DNA from: MGBC108787 sp964430695
Lineage (GTDB): Bacteria > Bacillota_I > Bacilli_A > RF39 > UBA660
Reading direction: 5' to 3'
DNA length: 32,462 bases
Assembly: GCA_964430695.1 (NCBI GenBank)
Contig: CAYSFO010000012.1
Location: 1-32,462, forward strand
Positions 9,365 to 16,421 of the stretch are shown one piece after another. Position 1 is the stretch's first letter, and each line of letters opens with the position of its first letter. The notes under the pieces are model-generated. The model was given only the letters and a program-made list of their open reading frames with translations. It searched no databases and was not told where the DNA came from. The position numbers and the translations under genes were made by a program.

Positions 9365-9477
9365 TTTTAAACCTCACTTATAAAAGTTTTATAAAATTAT
9401 AGCACATTTTATAACAATAACCCACACATTTCCGTATTTTAAAATTTTTTAAGAGAAAATTATTATTAGGTGATACT

Positions 9478-9915
9478 ATGTTTGGTAAACTAAAAGAAAT
9501 ACGTAAATATGAAGATTTAACACAAGAAGAAGTAGCTAAAATGTTAGGTGTTTCAAGAGCAACTTATGCGGGATGGGAATGTGGCAAAGATATTATCCCT
9601 CTTAAGAGATTAAATCAATTTGCTAACCTATTTCATACCTCACTCGATTATTTAGTTGGAACAAGCCCCGAAATTGAAATTATAGAAATAGAAAAACCGA
9701 TTGATTACGATGTTGTTGCTGAAAATTTAAAAGCTTTTCGAGAAGAACATAAAATGACGCAAGAAAAATTAGCTAGTTCTCTTAATACAAGTCAGGCAAA
9801 CATTCATAAATATGAAACGGGTAAATCTTTAATAACAACTTCTTATGCCTTAGAATTTTCCAAACAATATCATTATTCTTTAGACAAGCTCGTAGGAAGA
9901 AATAAAAACAACTAA
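9478..9915 (+). CDS. Tandem XRE-family regulator with two HTH domains
   Basis: A 145-aa protein made of two Cro/C1-type HTH domains, about residues 4-62 and 77-140, joined by an acidic linker. Two HTHs in one chain suggest one monomer occupies both half-sites or that it binds tandem operators; this is inference. A clear paralogue lies at 28541-28969, sharing WE.G.DIIP.KRL, the LDYL segment and the LITT segment in the second domain. The same GGTGAT element precedes both start codons. It is divergent from the small XRE gene at 9143. Confidence 0.82.
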   Translation: MFGKLKEIRKYEDLTQEEVAKMLGVSRATYAGWECGKDIIPLKRLNQFANLFHTSLDYLVGTSPEIEIIEIEKPIDYDVVAENLKAFREEHKMTQEKLASSLNTSQANIHKYETGKSLITTSYALEFSKQYHYSLDKLVGRNKNN

Positions 9916-9935
9916 ATCAAATTAGCTGTTTTTTT
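9907..9935 (+). terminator. Intrinsic terminator of the tandem XRE gene
   Basis: An imperfect stem (AACA.CTAA with TTAG.TGTT) is followed by a run of seven T on the plus strand. It overlaps the end of the convergent spoVIF gene. Confidence 0.6.
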
Positions 9936-10176
9936 AAAACATTTTATCAATATTTTTCGGTACTTTATCATTCACAATTGTACTAATTATTTTATCTTCT
10001 TGTTCCTTTGAAACATTTTTACCTGTCATTTTACTTAATGTTGCAATTACTTCTCTTAATGTACCTTCATCTTTCATATTTCCATCTTGTAACTTTTTTG
10101 CTAAATTCACTATCGTATCTTTGTTTACTTTCGTTTTCTTTTCTACTTTTTGAAAAAAGTCTTCTTTGAATTCCAT
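9934..10176 (-). CDS. spoVIF: Stage VI sporulation protein F family
   Basis: An 80-aa soluble, helical protein that matches the SpoVIF (B. subtilis YjcC) family: FFQKVEKKTKV near the N-terminus, a NLAKKLQDGNMKDEGTLREVI middle and KEQEDKIISTIV near the C-terminus. In Bacillus it is needed for expression of late coat genes and spore resistance. The open frame extends to a GTG at 10185, but AGGTG at 10183-10187 serves as the ribosome binding site for ATG 10176. It lies 33 nt after an XRE regulator gene on the same strand, so the two are probably cotranscribed. SpoVIF genes near der and spoIVA are, as I recall, found in Bacillus relatives too. Confidence 0.85.
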   Translation of the reverse strand: MEFKEDFFQKVEKKTKVNKDTIVNLAKKLQDGNMKDEGTLREVIATLSKMTGKNVSKEQEDKIISTIVNDKVPKNIDKMF

Positions 10177-10209
10177 TATACTCACCTAGTAGTATTATAT
10201 GAAAATCCC

Positions 10210-10437
10210 CTATTTTGTTGTCTTTATTGATGGACTATCATCGTAAAAAATATCATCGGGTTTTAAATCAAATATGGAAGCAATATTCTTAGCCATATCA
10301 TAATAAAGTCGGCGGTTTTGGTGTTCAATTTGCCAATAATAGGCTTTACTAATTCCTAATAAATTTGCCATATCTTTATAACTTAATCCCTTTTTATCTC
10401 TTAATTCTTTTAGATAATTCACACTACTTTTTATCAT
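10210..10437 (-). CDS. Small XRE-family HTH regulator (paralogue B)
   Basis: A 75-aa single HTH protein, paralogous to the gene at 9143-9364. The HTH spans about residues 10-64, with YKDMANLLGISKAYYWQIEH, RRLYYDMAK and LKPDDIFYDD. It lies immediately upstream of spoVIF and may control it. The ATG at 10437 is preceded by CGGAGG at 10443-10448, a good ribosome binding site. It is divergent from the XRE gene at 10557, so the 119-bp gap between them should hold two promoters and operators. Confidence 0.82.
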   Translation of the reverse strand: MIKSSVNYLKELRDKKGLSYKDMANLLGISKAYYWQIEHQNRRLYYDMAKNIASIFDLKPDDIFYDDSPSIKTTK

Positions 10438-10556
10438 AAAATCCTCCGAGTATTCTTATGATACATTAAAATGATTTGAATGTCAATTTTGTGCAGTTGT
10501 AGTATGGTAGACTTACTTTTTCTAAGTATCTATATTTATATAAAGGAAGTGCAGTA

Positions 10557-10817
10557 ATGACAATACAAAAGATTGTGGGTAATAATTTGAAGTATATTCG
10601 CTATCAATCAGGTTTATCACAAGAAAAATTTTATGGGCAATTTGGTTTAAATTATAGGTATCTTGCATGTGTAGAACGTGGTGAAATAAATGTATCTGTT
10701 GAATTTCTATATAATTTATCTAAGTTGCTAAAAATAGATATTAGAGAATTCTTCAATTCTGATGAATCTAGACAAATTCGTAAGAAAAGAATTGATGAAA
10801 GAGAAAAAACTTGCTAA
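10557..10817 (+). CDS. XRE-family HTH regulator
   Basis: An 86-aa Cro/C1-type HTH protein. The helix-turn-helix is at about residues 8-66 (LKYIRYQSGLSQEKF, RYLACVERGEINVSVEFLYNLSKLL). The C-terminus is short and basic (RKKRIDEREKTC). AAAGGAAGTG precedes the ATG. It is not a close paralogue of the other regulators here; its form resembles regulators of restriction-modification or phage origin, but no such genes are adjacent. Downstream is the 226-bp inverted-repeat element rather than a gene. Confidence 0.78.
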   Translation: MTIQKIVGNNLKYIRYQSGLSQEKFYGQFGLNYRYLACVERGEINVSVEFLYNLSKLLKIDIREFFNSDESRQIRKKRIDEREKTC

Positions 10818-10859
10818 AATGAACTTTACTTTTATATAAAATTGCATTATTATTTATTT

Positions 10860-10925
10860 AAGCGAGACACGACAAGTTCGTGCTTGCCAATGGCGCGCAC
10901 CTCCATAAAGGATGGTGTTTTTTTC
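10860..10925 (+). ncRNA. Candidate 64-nt RNA converging on the small peptide gene
   Basis: A possible promoter TTTACT (10825-10830), 17 nt, TATTAT (10848-10853) would start transcription at about 10860, directly at the left arm of the inverted repeat. A CACCTCC/GGA(T)GGTG hairpin followed by seven T forms an intrinsic terminator near 10899-10923. No open frame of note lies in it. It is complementary to the 3' part of a minus-strand transcript through the 27-codon ORF, so it could be an antisense antitoxin; that role is inference. Confidence 0.4.
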
Positions 10926-11087
10926 AACTCAAAATTCCCCCTGAAGCTATTTCACTATTCGAAGATAATTAAAAGTATGATTATTACTAGAAGAACAGTA
11001 ATTAATAAATCCTTTTTCTTCACAAGTAACCACCCCATTTCTTTATAGATTGGAATGGCAGCGACCAGAACTTTTGTGTCTCGCAGC
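10862..11087. repeat. 226-bp element bounded by long imperfect inverted repeats
   Basis: The ends read GCGAGACAC (10862-10870) and its exact complement (11079-11087). The inverted similarity continues inward through AAGTTC and TGCCA blocks, giving about 33-36 bp per arm with short gaps. This fills most of the 444-bp gene gap 10818-11261. No target-site duplication is evident. It may be a small non-autonomous mobile element, or the DNA of an RNA whose 5' and 3' ends pair. The rest of the gap (11088-11261) is very A+T-rich with no gene or convincing terminator for der. Confidence 0.6.
10955..11038 (-). CDS. Possible 27-aa hydrophobic peptide (type I toxin-like)
   Basis: A short frame starts MGWLLVKKKD and continues with an uninterrupted run of about 16 Leu/Ile/Val/Phe residues to a C-terminal Glu. 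It has the size and composition of membrane-acting type I toxins, but I cannot assign it to Fst, TxpA or another family. A GTG start at codon 6 is an alternative. Ribosome-binding signals are weak for both starts. It lies wholly within the inverted-repeat element and is transcribed toward the candidate 64-nt RNA. A possible -10 TATAAT lies at 11108-11113 on this strand. Confidence 0.35.
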   Translation of the reverse strand: MGWLLVKKKDLLITVLLVIIILLIIFE

Positions 11088-11261
11088 AATAACTTAACAT
11101 ATTTGAAATTATAAAACAAATTACCAATTTTAAAAATCCAAACAAAAATGACCCCAAATTTTTAAAATTTGCTTAGCCAATTTAGAAGAAAAAATAAAAA
11201 TAGCTCTTCCAAAATCTTAAATTAATAAAATTAATTATTTTTAAATTTTAGAAAAACTATA

Positions 11262-12572
11262 TTATAAATCTTCCTTATTATTTTTAAATTTTAAAATAAT
11301 GGGTGTTCCTGTAAAATCAAAAGTTTCACGAATTTTATTTTCTAAATATCTTTCATAACTAAAATGAACTAGTCCTTTATTGTTTACCTTAAAAGTAAAC
11401 TTTGGTGGTTTATTATCTGTTTGACTTACAAAATATATTTTTAAACGCTTTCCTTTATAAGAAGGTGGCTCATGCATAGCAACAGCATCTATAATTACAT
11501 TATTTAAGTCGCTCGTTTTCACTTCTTTTCTATTATTTTCATAAGCAGAAATAATAGCAGGCATTAACGTATGAATTCTTTTTTTCGTTTTGGCTGAAAG
11601 AAAAACAATATTGGCATAAGAAGCAAACATAAAATGAGATTCTAAATTTTTTTTCCATAGTTTTATTTCGCTATTTGGATCATTCACTGTATCCCATTTA
11701 TTGACAGCAAGTATGATTCCTTTTCCTGCTTCAATAGCATAGGACAAAATATGTTTATCGTGTTCAATAATTCCTTCTTCGGCATTTACAACTAATACAC
11801 ATACATCACTTCTATCAATGGCTTTTAAACTACGAAGCAAACTGTATTTTTCAACATTTTCATAAATACGTCCTTTTTTACGCATTCCAGCGGTATCAAT
11901 GGCTACATATTCTTCTTTATTATAAATAAAAGGAGTATCTGTAGCATCTCTTGTTGTTCCTGCAACTTCACTTACAATCACACGTTCTTCATTTAATAAA
12001 GCATTGATTAAACTACTTTTTCCTACATTTGGTCTACCAATAAAACAAAATTTTAAACGATTGTCTTCTTCTACATTCGTCTCTTCAAAATCTTTTGTGA
12101 TTTCTTCTAATAATTCATTAAAACCTAAATTATGAGAGGCACTAATTCCTAAAACGTTAGGAAAGCCTAATTCATAAAAATTATAGACAACTTCTTCTCT
12201 TTTCTTATTATCAATTTTATTGACAGCCACAATTACCTTTTTATTAGTTTTTCGAAGCATGTCACGTATTTTTAAGTCACTGCTACTTAGCTCTTCTTTT
12301 CCATCCACAACAAAAACAATTACATCCGCTTCGTCTATTGCGAGTGTTGCTTGCATTAGAATATCTTTATTCCAATTGTCATTTCCATCTTCTATACCAC
12401 CGGTATCAATAAGTAAAAATGCTTTGTCTTTGTATTTTACATCTCCATAAATGCGGTCTCTTGTTACACCAGGAGTGTCTAACACAATGGATTTATCTTC
12501 TTTAATTAAACGATTAAAAATAGTTGATTTCCCGACATTCGGTTTTCCAATTAAACACACTGTCTTTTTCAT
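11262..12572 (-). CDS. der: Ribosome biogenesis GTPase Der (EngA)
   Basis: A 436-aa protein with two tandem Era-type GTPase domains and a C-terminal KH-like domain. Der acts in maturation of the 50S ribosomal subunit. Domain 1 has GKPNVGKST (about 7-15) and DTPG and NKID motifs; domain 2 has GRPNVGKSS near 180, DTAGM, then NKWD. The KH-like part includes PPSYKGKRLKIYFVSQT and ends in GTPIILKF. An in-frame GTG at 12581 overlaps the ribosome binding site AAAGGAG (12581-12587), so ATG 12572 is the start. It follows the prepilin-like gene by 42 nt on the same strand. Confidence 0.96.
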   Translation of the reverse strand: MKKTVCLIGKPNVGKSTIFNRLIKEDKSIVLDTPGVTRDRIYGDVKYKDKAFLLIDTGGIEDGNDNWNKDILMQATLAIDEADVIVFVVDGKEELSSSDLKIRDMLRKTNKKVIVAVNKIDNKKREEVVYNFYELGFPNVLGISASHNLGFNELLEEITKDFEETNVEEDNRLKFCFIGRPNVGKSSLINALLNEERVIVSEVAGTTRDATDTPFIYNKEEYVAIDTAGMRKKGRIYENVEKYSLLRSLKAIDRSDVCVLVVNAEEGIIEHDKHILSYAIEAGKGIILAVNKWDTVNDPNSEIKLWKKNLESHFMFASYANIVFLSAKTKKRIHTLMPAIISAYENNRKEVKTSDLNNVIIDAVAMHEPPSYKGKRLKIYFVSQTDNKPPKFTFKVNNKGLVHFSYERYLENKIRETFDFTGTPIILKFKNNKEDL

Positions 12573-12614
12573 CGTATACACTCCTTTTTTTGCTCGTTAT
12601 CATACCATATTCAT

Positions 12615-13073
12615 TTATTTTTCGCAAACAGATACAGGATCTCCAGTAAAATGAACATAAATTCGATTGTATTTTACATAGACGGTAAAACTCATATTAT
12701 ATAAATCTTCGGACACTTTATCTCGAGGATCAACTATATAAGGCATTGTATCTTGATCTTTTTTTAAATACCCTTTTTCAACTAAGTCTTTTACTTGCAT
12801 CGTTTGACTAGGCAAATTAGAAAGTGTTACCGTTTTTGATGCGTCTGTACTATCTGGACCTATATAGGTATATTTTCCCGTAAAACTCTCTTTGGCATCT
12901 TCTCCATATAATGCAGCAGCTGTTTCAATAGAATCAATTTTAGAACAATACATTTTCTTTTTTAATCGATTCGAAATGCTAACAGTACTTGGTACAGCAA
13001 TAGAGACTAAAAGTGCTAAAACTACTATTACTGCTAATAATTCCACTAAAGTAAAACCCTTGTTATTTTTCAT
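12615..13073 (-). CDS. Type IV prepilin-like protein
   Basis: A 152-aa protein with a class III signal: KNNKG|FTLVELLAV, cleavage after Gly6, Phe7 as the first mature residue and Glu11 as the conserved Glu5, followed by a hydrophobic helix to about residue 30. The globular part ends in a Cys-containing tail and has two cysteines (Cys42, Cys150) that could pair. It resembles ComGC-type pseudopilins, but no comG ATPase, membrane platform gene or prepilin peptidase lies in the window. It is probably cotranscribed with der, which is an unusual partner. The substrate or process is unknown. Confidence 0.75.
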   Translation of the reverse strand: MKNNKGFTLVELLAVIVVLALLVSIAVPSTVSISNRLKKKMYCSKIDSIETAAALYGEDAKESFTGKYTYIGPDSTDASKTVTLSNLPSQTMQVKDLVEKGYLKKDQDTMPYIVDPRDKVSEDLYNMSFTVYVKYNRIYVHFTGDPVSVCEK

Positions 13074-13176
13074 ATTCTCACCTAGTTTAAATTATAGCAC
13101 AAAAAATGCAATTAAAATGAAAAAAAGCTTTTTTCGTGTTAAAATTTTAGTAAGAAATGAAAGGAGTATTATTCTT

Positions 13177-14241
13177 ATGAAAAAAAATAAAATGATTTAT
13201 ATTTTTTTAGTAATTATCTTTTTGTTCATTTTAAGTGCTTTTATCTATTTTGTAAGAAAAAAAACACAAAATGTTACTTATGATAATAATTATAACCAGA
13301 CATATTCTTATTTACTCGATGAAAGTTATTTTTTAGAAGAAAAGGAACTGCCATTTAATCAAACCTTTATTAAAAATGAAGAAGAATATCAAGATTTAAT
13401 TCATTATTATAATATAAGTAATGAACTTAGTGCCGATGCTTTTAAAAATTATAATTACATAGTTGACATTATATCCATTAAACCTTGTGCAGAAACGATC
13501 AATGGTATTAAAAATATCAACATTTCTAATGAAAAAGTTACAATAACAATTGGATATGATGGTGGTTGTAGAGTTTGTAATTCAACATATAGCTTATTAT
13601 TAATACCTATTCCCAAAAATGCACTTTCTGATGCTTTTGAAATTGAAAATGATTACGTTTTAGAAAATCAATATGATTGTTATCCAATTGTTGTGTATAA
13701 GCCTTTACTTTATTTATATCCTCAAAAAACAACAAATGTGACTGTAAAATTATTGAAACATGAAAATTTAACTGCTACTTACCCTAAATATGAAGATGAT
13801 TGGAACGTTTTAGCTTATCCAAATGGAGATTTAATTGATCTTAAAACAAATCGTAGCCTTTATGGACTATACTGGGAAGGAATAACGAATCAATGGCAAA
13901 AAACGAATGTTGGTTTTGTCATTAAAGGAGAAGATACTATTTCTTTCTTAGAAGAAAAATTAGCAATTCTTGGCTTAACAGAAAGAGAAGCCAATGAGTT
14001 TATTATCTATTGGCTTCCTAAATTAGAAAGAAATACATACAATTATATAAGATTTGTTACTTTAGAAGAAATTAATGCAAGCATGCCATTAGAAATTACT
14101 CCTGTACCTGATACTTTAATTCGAGTTTTAATGATTTATCAAGGCTTAGAAGAAAAAATTGATGTAAAAGAACAAATGTTAGAAACCCCTTTAAGAACTG
14201 GTTTTACAGTTGTAGAATGGGGAGGAACAGAAATCGTTTAA
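13177..14241 (+). CDS. Conserved secreted or surface protein, KPxxYLYP family
   Basis: A 354-aa protein with one N-terminal TM or signal anchor (about 7-26) and a large outside part. I recognise a conserved but uncharacterised domain from about residue 178 to the end: KPLLYLYPQK, then a YPKYEDDWNVLAYPNGDLI block, LYWEG, GFVIKGEDT, the NEFIIYWLP block, ITPVPDTLIRV and a C-terminal TGFTVVEWGGTE. Similar proteins occur in anaerobic Firmicutes without known function. The frame is open from 12892, but AAAGGAG at 13160-13166 and the signal anchor fix the start at 13177. It is divergent from the prepilin gene, with the promoter in the 103-bp gap. Confidence 0.75.
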   Translation: MKKNKMIYIFLVIIFLFILSAFIYFVRKKTQNVTYDNNYNQTYSYLLDESYFLEEKELPFNQTFIKNEEEYQDLIHYYNISNELSADAFKNYNYIVDIISIKPCAETINGIKNINISNEKVTITIGYDGGCRVCNSTYSLLLIPIPKNALSDAFEIENDYVLENQYDCYPIVVYKPLLYLYPQKTTNVTVKLLKHENLTATYPKYEDDWNVLAYPNGDLIDLKTNRSLYGLYWEGITNQWQKTNVGFVIKGEDTISFLEEKLAILGLTEREANEFIIYWLPKLERNTYNYIRFVTLEEINASMPLEITPVPDTLIRVLMIYQGLEEKIDVKEQMLETPLRTGFTVVEWGGTEIV

Positions 14242-14274
14242 TGAATCAATAAATTTTGTAATATAAAATATTGC

Positions 14275-14299
14275 ATCAAAAAAGGAAATCTAATTTCCT
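14275..14299 (-). terminator. Intrinsic terminator of rpsP-khpA
   Basis: A perfect 7-bp stem (14283-14289 with 14293-14299), 3-nt loop, with a T-run on the minus strand. It overlaps the khpA stop codon. Confidence 0.8.
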
Positions 14300-14543
14300 A
14301 AAATGATTCAATATTTATTTTTACTTTTTTATTGTCATGTAAATAAGAATAGGCTTGTACTAAAGTTCTGATTGCTTTAGCTGTATTTCCTGATCGACCA
14401 ATAACAGCTCCCATATCTGATTCCTTGACAAGGACTTCTAAGTTAATGAACTCTTCATCGCTTCCAATTTCTTTTACACTTACCATATCACTATCTAGAG
14501 CAATACTTTTAACAAGAAAAAGTGTATATTCTACAATATCCAT
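14298..14543 (-). CDS. khpA: RNA-binding KH-domain protein KhpA
   Basis: An 81-aa single KH-domain protein with the GxxG loop in VIGRSGNTAKAIRTLV (about 47-62). KhpA binds RNA, usually with KhpB/Jag, and affects cell elongation and division in other Firmicutes. The frame is open to 14573, but ATG 14543 gives the family N-terminus (MDIVEYTLFLVK) and has AGGTAAG just upstream, within the end of rpsP. rpsP ends 1 nt before this start, so the pair is coupled. This is the standard rpsP-khpA arrangement, but rimM and trmD do not follow. Confidence 0.93.
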   Translation of the reverse strand: MDIVEYTLFLVKSIALDSDMVSVKEIGSDEEFINLEVLVKESDMGAVIGRSGNTAKAIRTLVQAYSYLHDNKKVKINIESF

Positions 14544-14544
14544 A

Positions 14545-14820
14545 TTACTTACCTGCTTTTTTTGATTCAGCAAATTTTTTCATAATTCCTTCTTTAGAAA
14601 GAATATTTCTTACTGTTTCTGTTGGAAGTGCTCCATTATTTAACCATTTCATTGCCTTTTCTTCATCAATTTTTACTTCTGCTGGATTAGTAATTGGATT
14701 ATATGTTCCAACTACTTCTAAAAATCTACCATCTCTTGGAAATCTTGAATCAGCAGCAACAATACGATAAAAAGGTCTTTGTTTTGCTCCCATTCTTTTT
14801 AATCTTAATTTTACAGCCAT
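14545..14820 (-). CDS. rpsP: 30S ribosomal protein bS16
   Basis: A 91-aa ribosomal protein with the complete bS16 signature: AVKLRLKRMGAKQRPFYRIV at the N-terminus, then ADSRFPRDGRFLEVVGTYNP. The C-terminus is a Lys-rich tail. It is a structural part of the 30S subunit. A strong AAAGGAGG (14826-14833) precedes the ATG. khpA follows at once. The ffh gene, which often precedes it in Firmicutes, is absent; cotE lies upstream and is separated by a terminator. Confidence 0.97.
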   Translation of the reverse strand: MAVKLRLKRMGAKQRPFYRIVAADSRFPRDGRFLEVVGTYNPITNPAEVKIDEEKAMKWLNNGALPTETVRNILSKEGIMKKFAESKKAGK

Positions 14821-14864
14821 TTTCTTTCCTCCTTTAAAATCAATCCTAGTATAGCATAGAGGAA

Positions 14865-14898
14865 AAGTAGTGTCAACATAATTTGGTTGACACTACTT
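14865..14898 (-). terminator. Intrinsic terminator of cotE
   Basis: A perfect 13-bp stem (14865-14877 with 14886-14898) with an 8-nt loop and a short T-run on the minus strand. It overlaps the cotE stop codon and isolates cotE from rpsP. Confidence 0.8.
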
Positions 14899-15429
14899 CA
14901 AATATTCCTCATCAATCTCATCAATTGCTTTTTCTTCACTTTCAGATAATACTTCTTCTTCATTAATTACTTCGTATTCATCTTCCTCTTCTTCGATAGA
15001 AACTTTGATTTTTGTATCTCCTATAATTTCTACTCCTAATTCTTTTTCTACATTAAGTTTAACAACTCCGTTATCAACAGAAACATTTGTCACGGTAGGT
15101 TGCTTTAAACTACGAACAATAATTTCTTCATTATTTGTAAGCACGGAATTATCTTTTAAATGAACAGGCATTCTGTCTTGATAGCCAAAAGTATTTGTAC
15201 TTACAGCTGTTTTTGTATCATTATCATAAGAATACCAAACATTTATATCAAAAGAACCATCAATTCCTACTACCCCTCCATTATTCACTCCATTGAATCT
15301 ATGATTGATAACCCAACATCCTAAAATTGTATCTGGTCTTAGTTCTGGAGTGATTGAAAATTCATTGGTGCTTGTTTTTTTAGCTTTGCCGATTATGGCT
15401 TTTGTCACAATTTCTTTAAAATTAGACAT
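14893..15429 (-). CDS. cotE: Outer spore coat morphogenetic protein CotE
   Basis: A 178-aa protein matching Bacillus CotE in length and pattern. Shared blocks are the N-terminal FKEIVTKAIIGKAKK, then ILGCWVINHRFN, then DGSFDINVWYSYDNDTKT, and the acidic C-terminal tail (about 140-178) with many Glu/Asp. CotE assembles as a layer on SpoIVA-marked forespores and recruits outer coat proteins. AGAGGAGGG (15436-15444) precedes the ATG. Its presence with spoIVA and cotJ shows a Bacilli-type coat rather than a clostridial one. It is divergent from a kinase-fold gene. Confidence 0.93.
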   Translation of the reverse strand: MSNFKEIVTKAIIGKAKKTSTNEFSITPELRPDTILGCWVINHRFNGVNNGGVVGIDGSFDINVWYSYDNDTKTAVSTNTFGYQDRMPVHLKDNSVLTNNEEIIVRSLKQPTVTNVSVDNGVVKLNVEKELGVEIIGDTKIKVSIEEEEDEYEVINEEEVLSESEEKAIDEIDEEYLK

Positions 15430-15448
15430 TTGTAACCCTCCTCTAATT

Positions 15449-15457
15449 TAATGTATG
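15449..15457 (-). promoter_or_regulatory. Possible sigma-E/sigma-K -10 element of cotE
   Basis: The minus strand reads CATACATTA, matching the CATANNNTA (sigma-K) and CATACANT-like (sigma-E) consensus. No good -35 is seen, and the implied start site would fall almost at the ribosome binding site, so this is weak. Confidence 0.3.
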
Positions 15458-15543
15458 CAAATGAAACTCAATTGTTCACAAGTAATCTTGTTATTTTTTT
15501 ATGTTTGTGATAGGATAATACAAGTTTATGAGGGGTTTTTACT

Positions 15544-16380
15544 ATGGAGAGACTTTATAAAACCGAAAATGAATTAAATCAATTACCTTTATACTATGAA
15601 AAGAAAACGAATGAAGCAGCAATACTTGATTATAATAAAAAGGAAATCATTAAACGTTTTCATTCAATGAATGAAAATAAAGTATATACTTTATACGAAA
15701 TCGATCGTCAAAGACATGATTTAGAAATGGTAGAAGAATTACTCCTTTTCCAAAAAATAGTAGTTGTGTATTTTGATATTCAAGGCATTTTAATAGAGAA
15801 AGGATATTGCACAAATCTAAAAAAATATTTGAAAGAAGAAACCGTTTCCTTTAACGATATTGTTATTATTCTTCAAAACTTAGGTCGCGTTTTAGAAAAA
15901 CTAAAATGGATTCGAGAAAAAGAAGGAAAATTACAAACTTTTTTCATTGGAGATTTGCAAGAAAGTAATATTTTGGTAGATCCACTAACGAAGCAAATTC
16001 AGATTTGTGATACAGATAGTTGTAAAATTGGCAAAAATAAACCTTTTCTATCTAAATATTTAAATTTTCTTAACACTTATACTTATGTAAAAAAATGTTT
16101 ATCTAATAAATATCCTATGACTAATCATACTTTTATACCTAATTGTAATACAGATCTTTATTGTTATGTAGTCCTCATTTTAAAATTTTTATTTCATATG
16201 GATATAGAACTTTTAAACTTCACTGATTTTTATCAACAACTTTATCTATTAAAAAAGCAGGGACTTCCTGAACCTTTATATCAAATTTTTATTAATTTAT
16301 ATAATAATGTTCCTAATGAAAATCCTTATAAATTTTTAGATACCATCCCCGAATCATTTGAAAGAAAAATTATTTTGTAA
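15544..16380 (+). CDS. Divergent protein-kinase-fold protein
   Basis: A 278-aa protein with a kinase-like catalytic region. FFIGDLQESNILVD (133-146) corresponds to the catalytic loop, with Asp137 and Asn142 in the expected places, and CDTDSCKIG (155-163) corresponds to the metal-binding DFG region in the DxDS form. The usual His before the catalytic Gly-Asp is Ile135. The N-terminal lobe is short and the ATP-binding Lys (perhaps Lys37) is uncertain. It could phosphorylate a protein or small molecule, or be a pseudokinase. GAGGGG (15530-15535) supports the start. Divergent placement next to cotE suggests, but does not show, a spore-related role similar to CotS-type kinase-like coat proteins. 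Confidence 0.6.
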   Translation: MERLYKTENELNQLPLYYEKKTNEAAILDYNKKEIIKRFHSMNENKVYTLYEIDRQRHDLEMVEELLLFQKIVVVYFDIQGILIEKGYCTNLKKYLKEETVSFNDIVIILQNLGRVLEKLKWIREKEGKLQTFFIGDLQESNILVDPLTKQIQICDTDSCKIGKNKPFLSKYLNFLNTYTYVKKCLSNKYPMTNHTFIPNCNTDLYCYVVLILKFLFHMDIELLNFTDFYQQLYLLKKQGLPEPLYQIFINLYNNVPNENPYKFLDTIPESFERKIIL

Positions 16381-16386
16381 AAAAAC

Positions 16387-16416
16387 GCTTAGTGAATCTA
16401 GTTTGATCAACTAAGC
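16387..16416 (-). terminator. Intrinsic terminator after the herA-like gene
   Basis: A 7-bp stem (16387-16393 with 16410-16416) with a long loop. On the minus strand it is followed by a run of seven T. It lies between the convergent kinase-fold and HerA-like genes. Confidence 0.65.
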
Positions 16417-16421
16417 AATTT

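Noticed and set aside
10193..10201. CATATAATA, a sigma-K-like -10 element ahead of spoVIF
   Set aside because: The implied start site falls on the ribosome binding site, and the upstream XRE gene is close enough for cotranscription.
10842..11048. Plus-strand 68-codon frame across the inverted-repeat element
   Set aside because: It crosses the terminator of the candidate 64-nt RNA, has no ribosome binding site and looks non-protein-like.
10862..11087. Par/fst-type toxin-antitoxin assignment
   Set aside because: In par the end repeats are direct, giving complementary RNAs. Here they are inverted, so both convergent RNAs would start with the same sequence; only a general type I-like possibility is kept.
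12573..12581. GTG start for der, three codons upstream
   Set aside because: The GTG overlaps the ribosome binding site; ATG 12572 has correct spacing and the family N-terminus.
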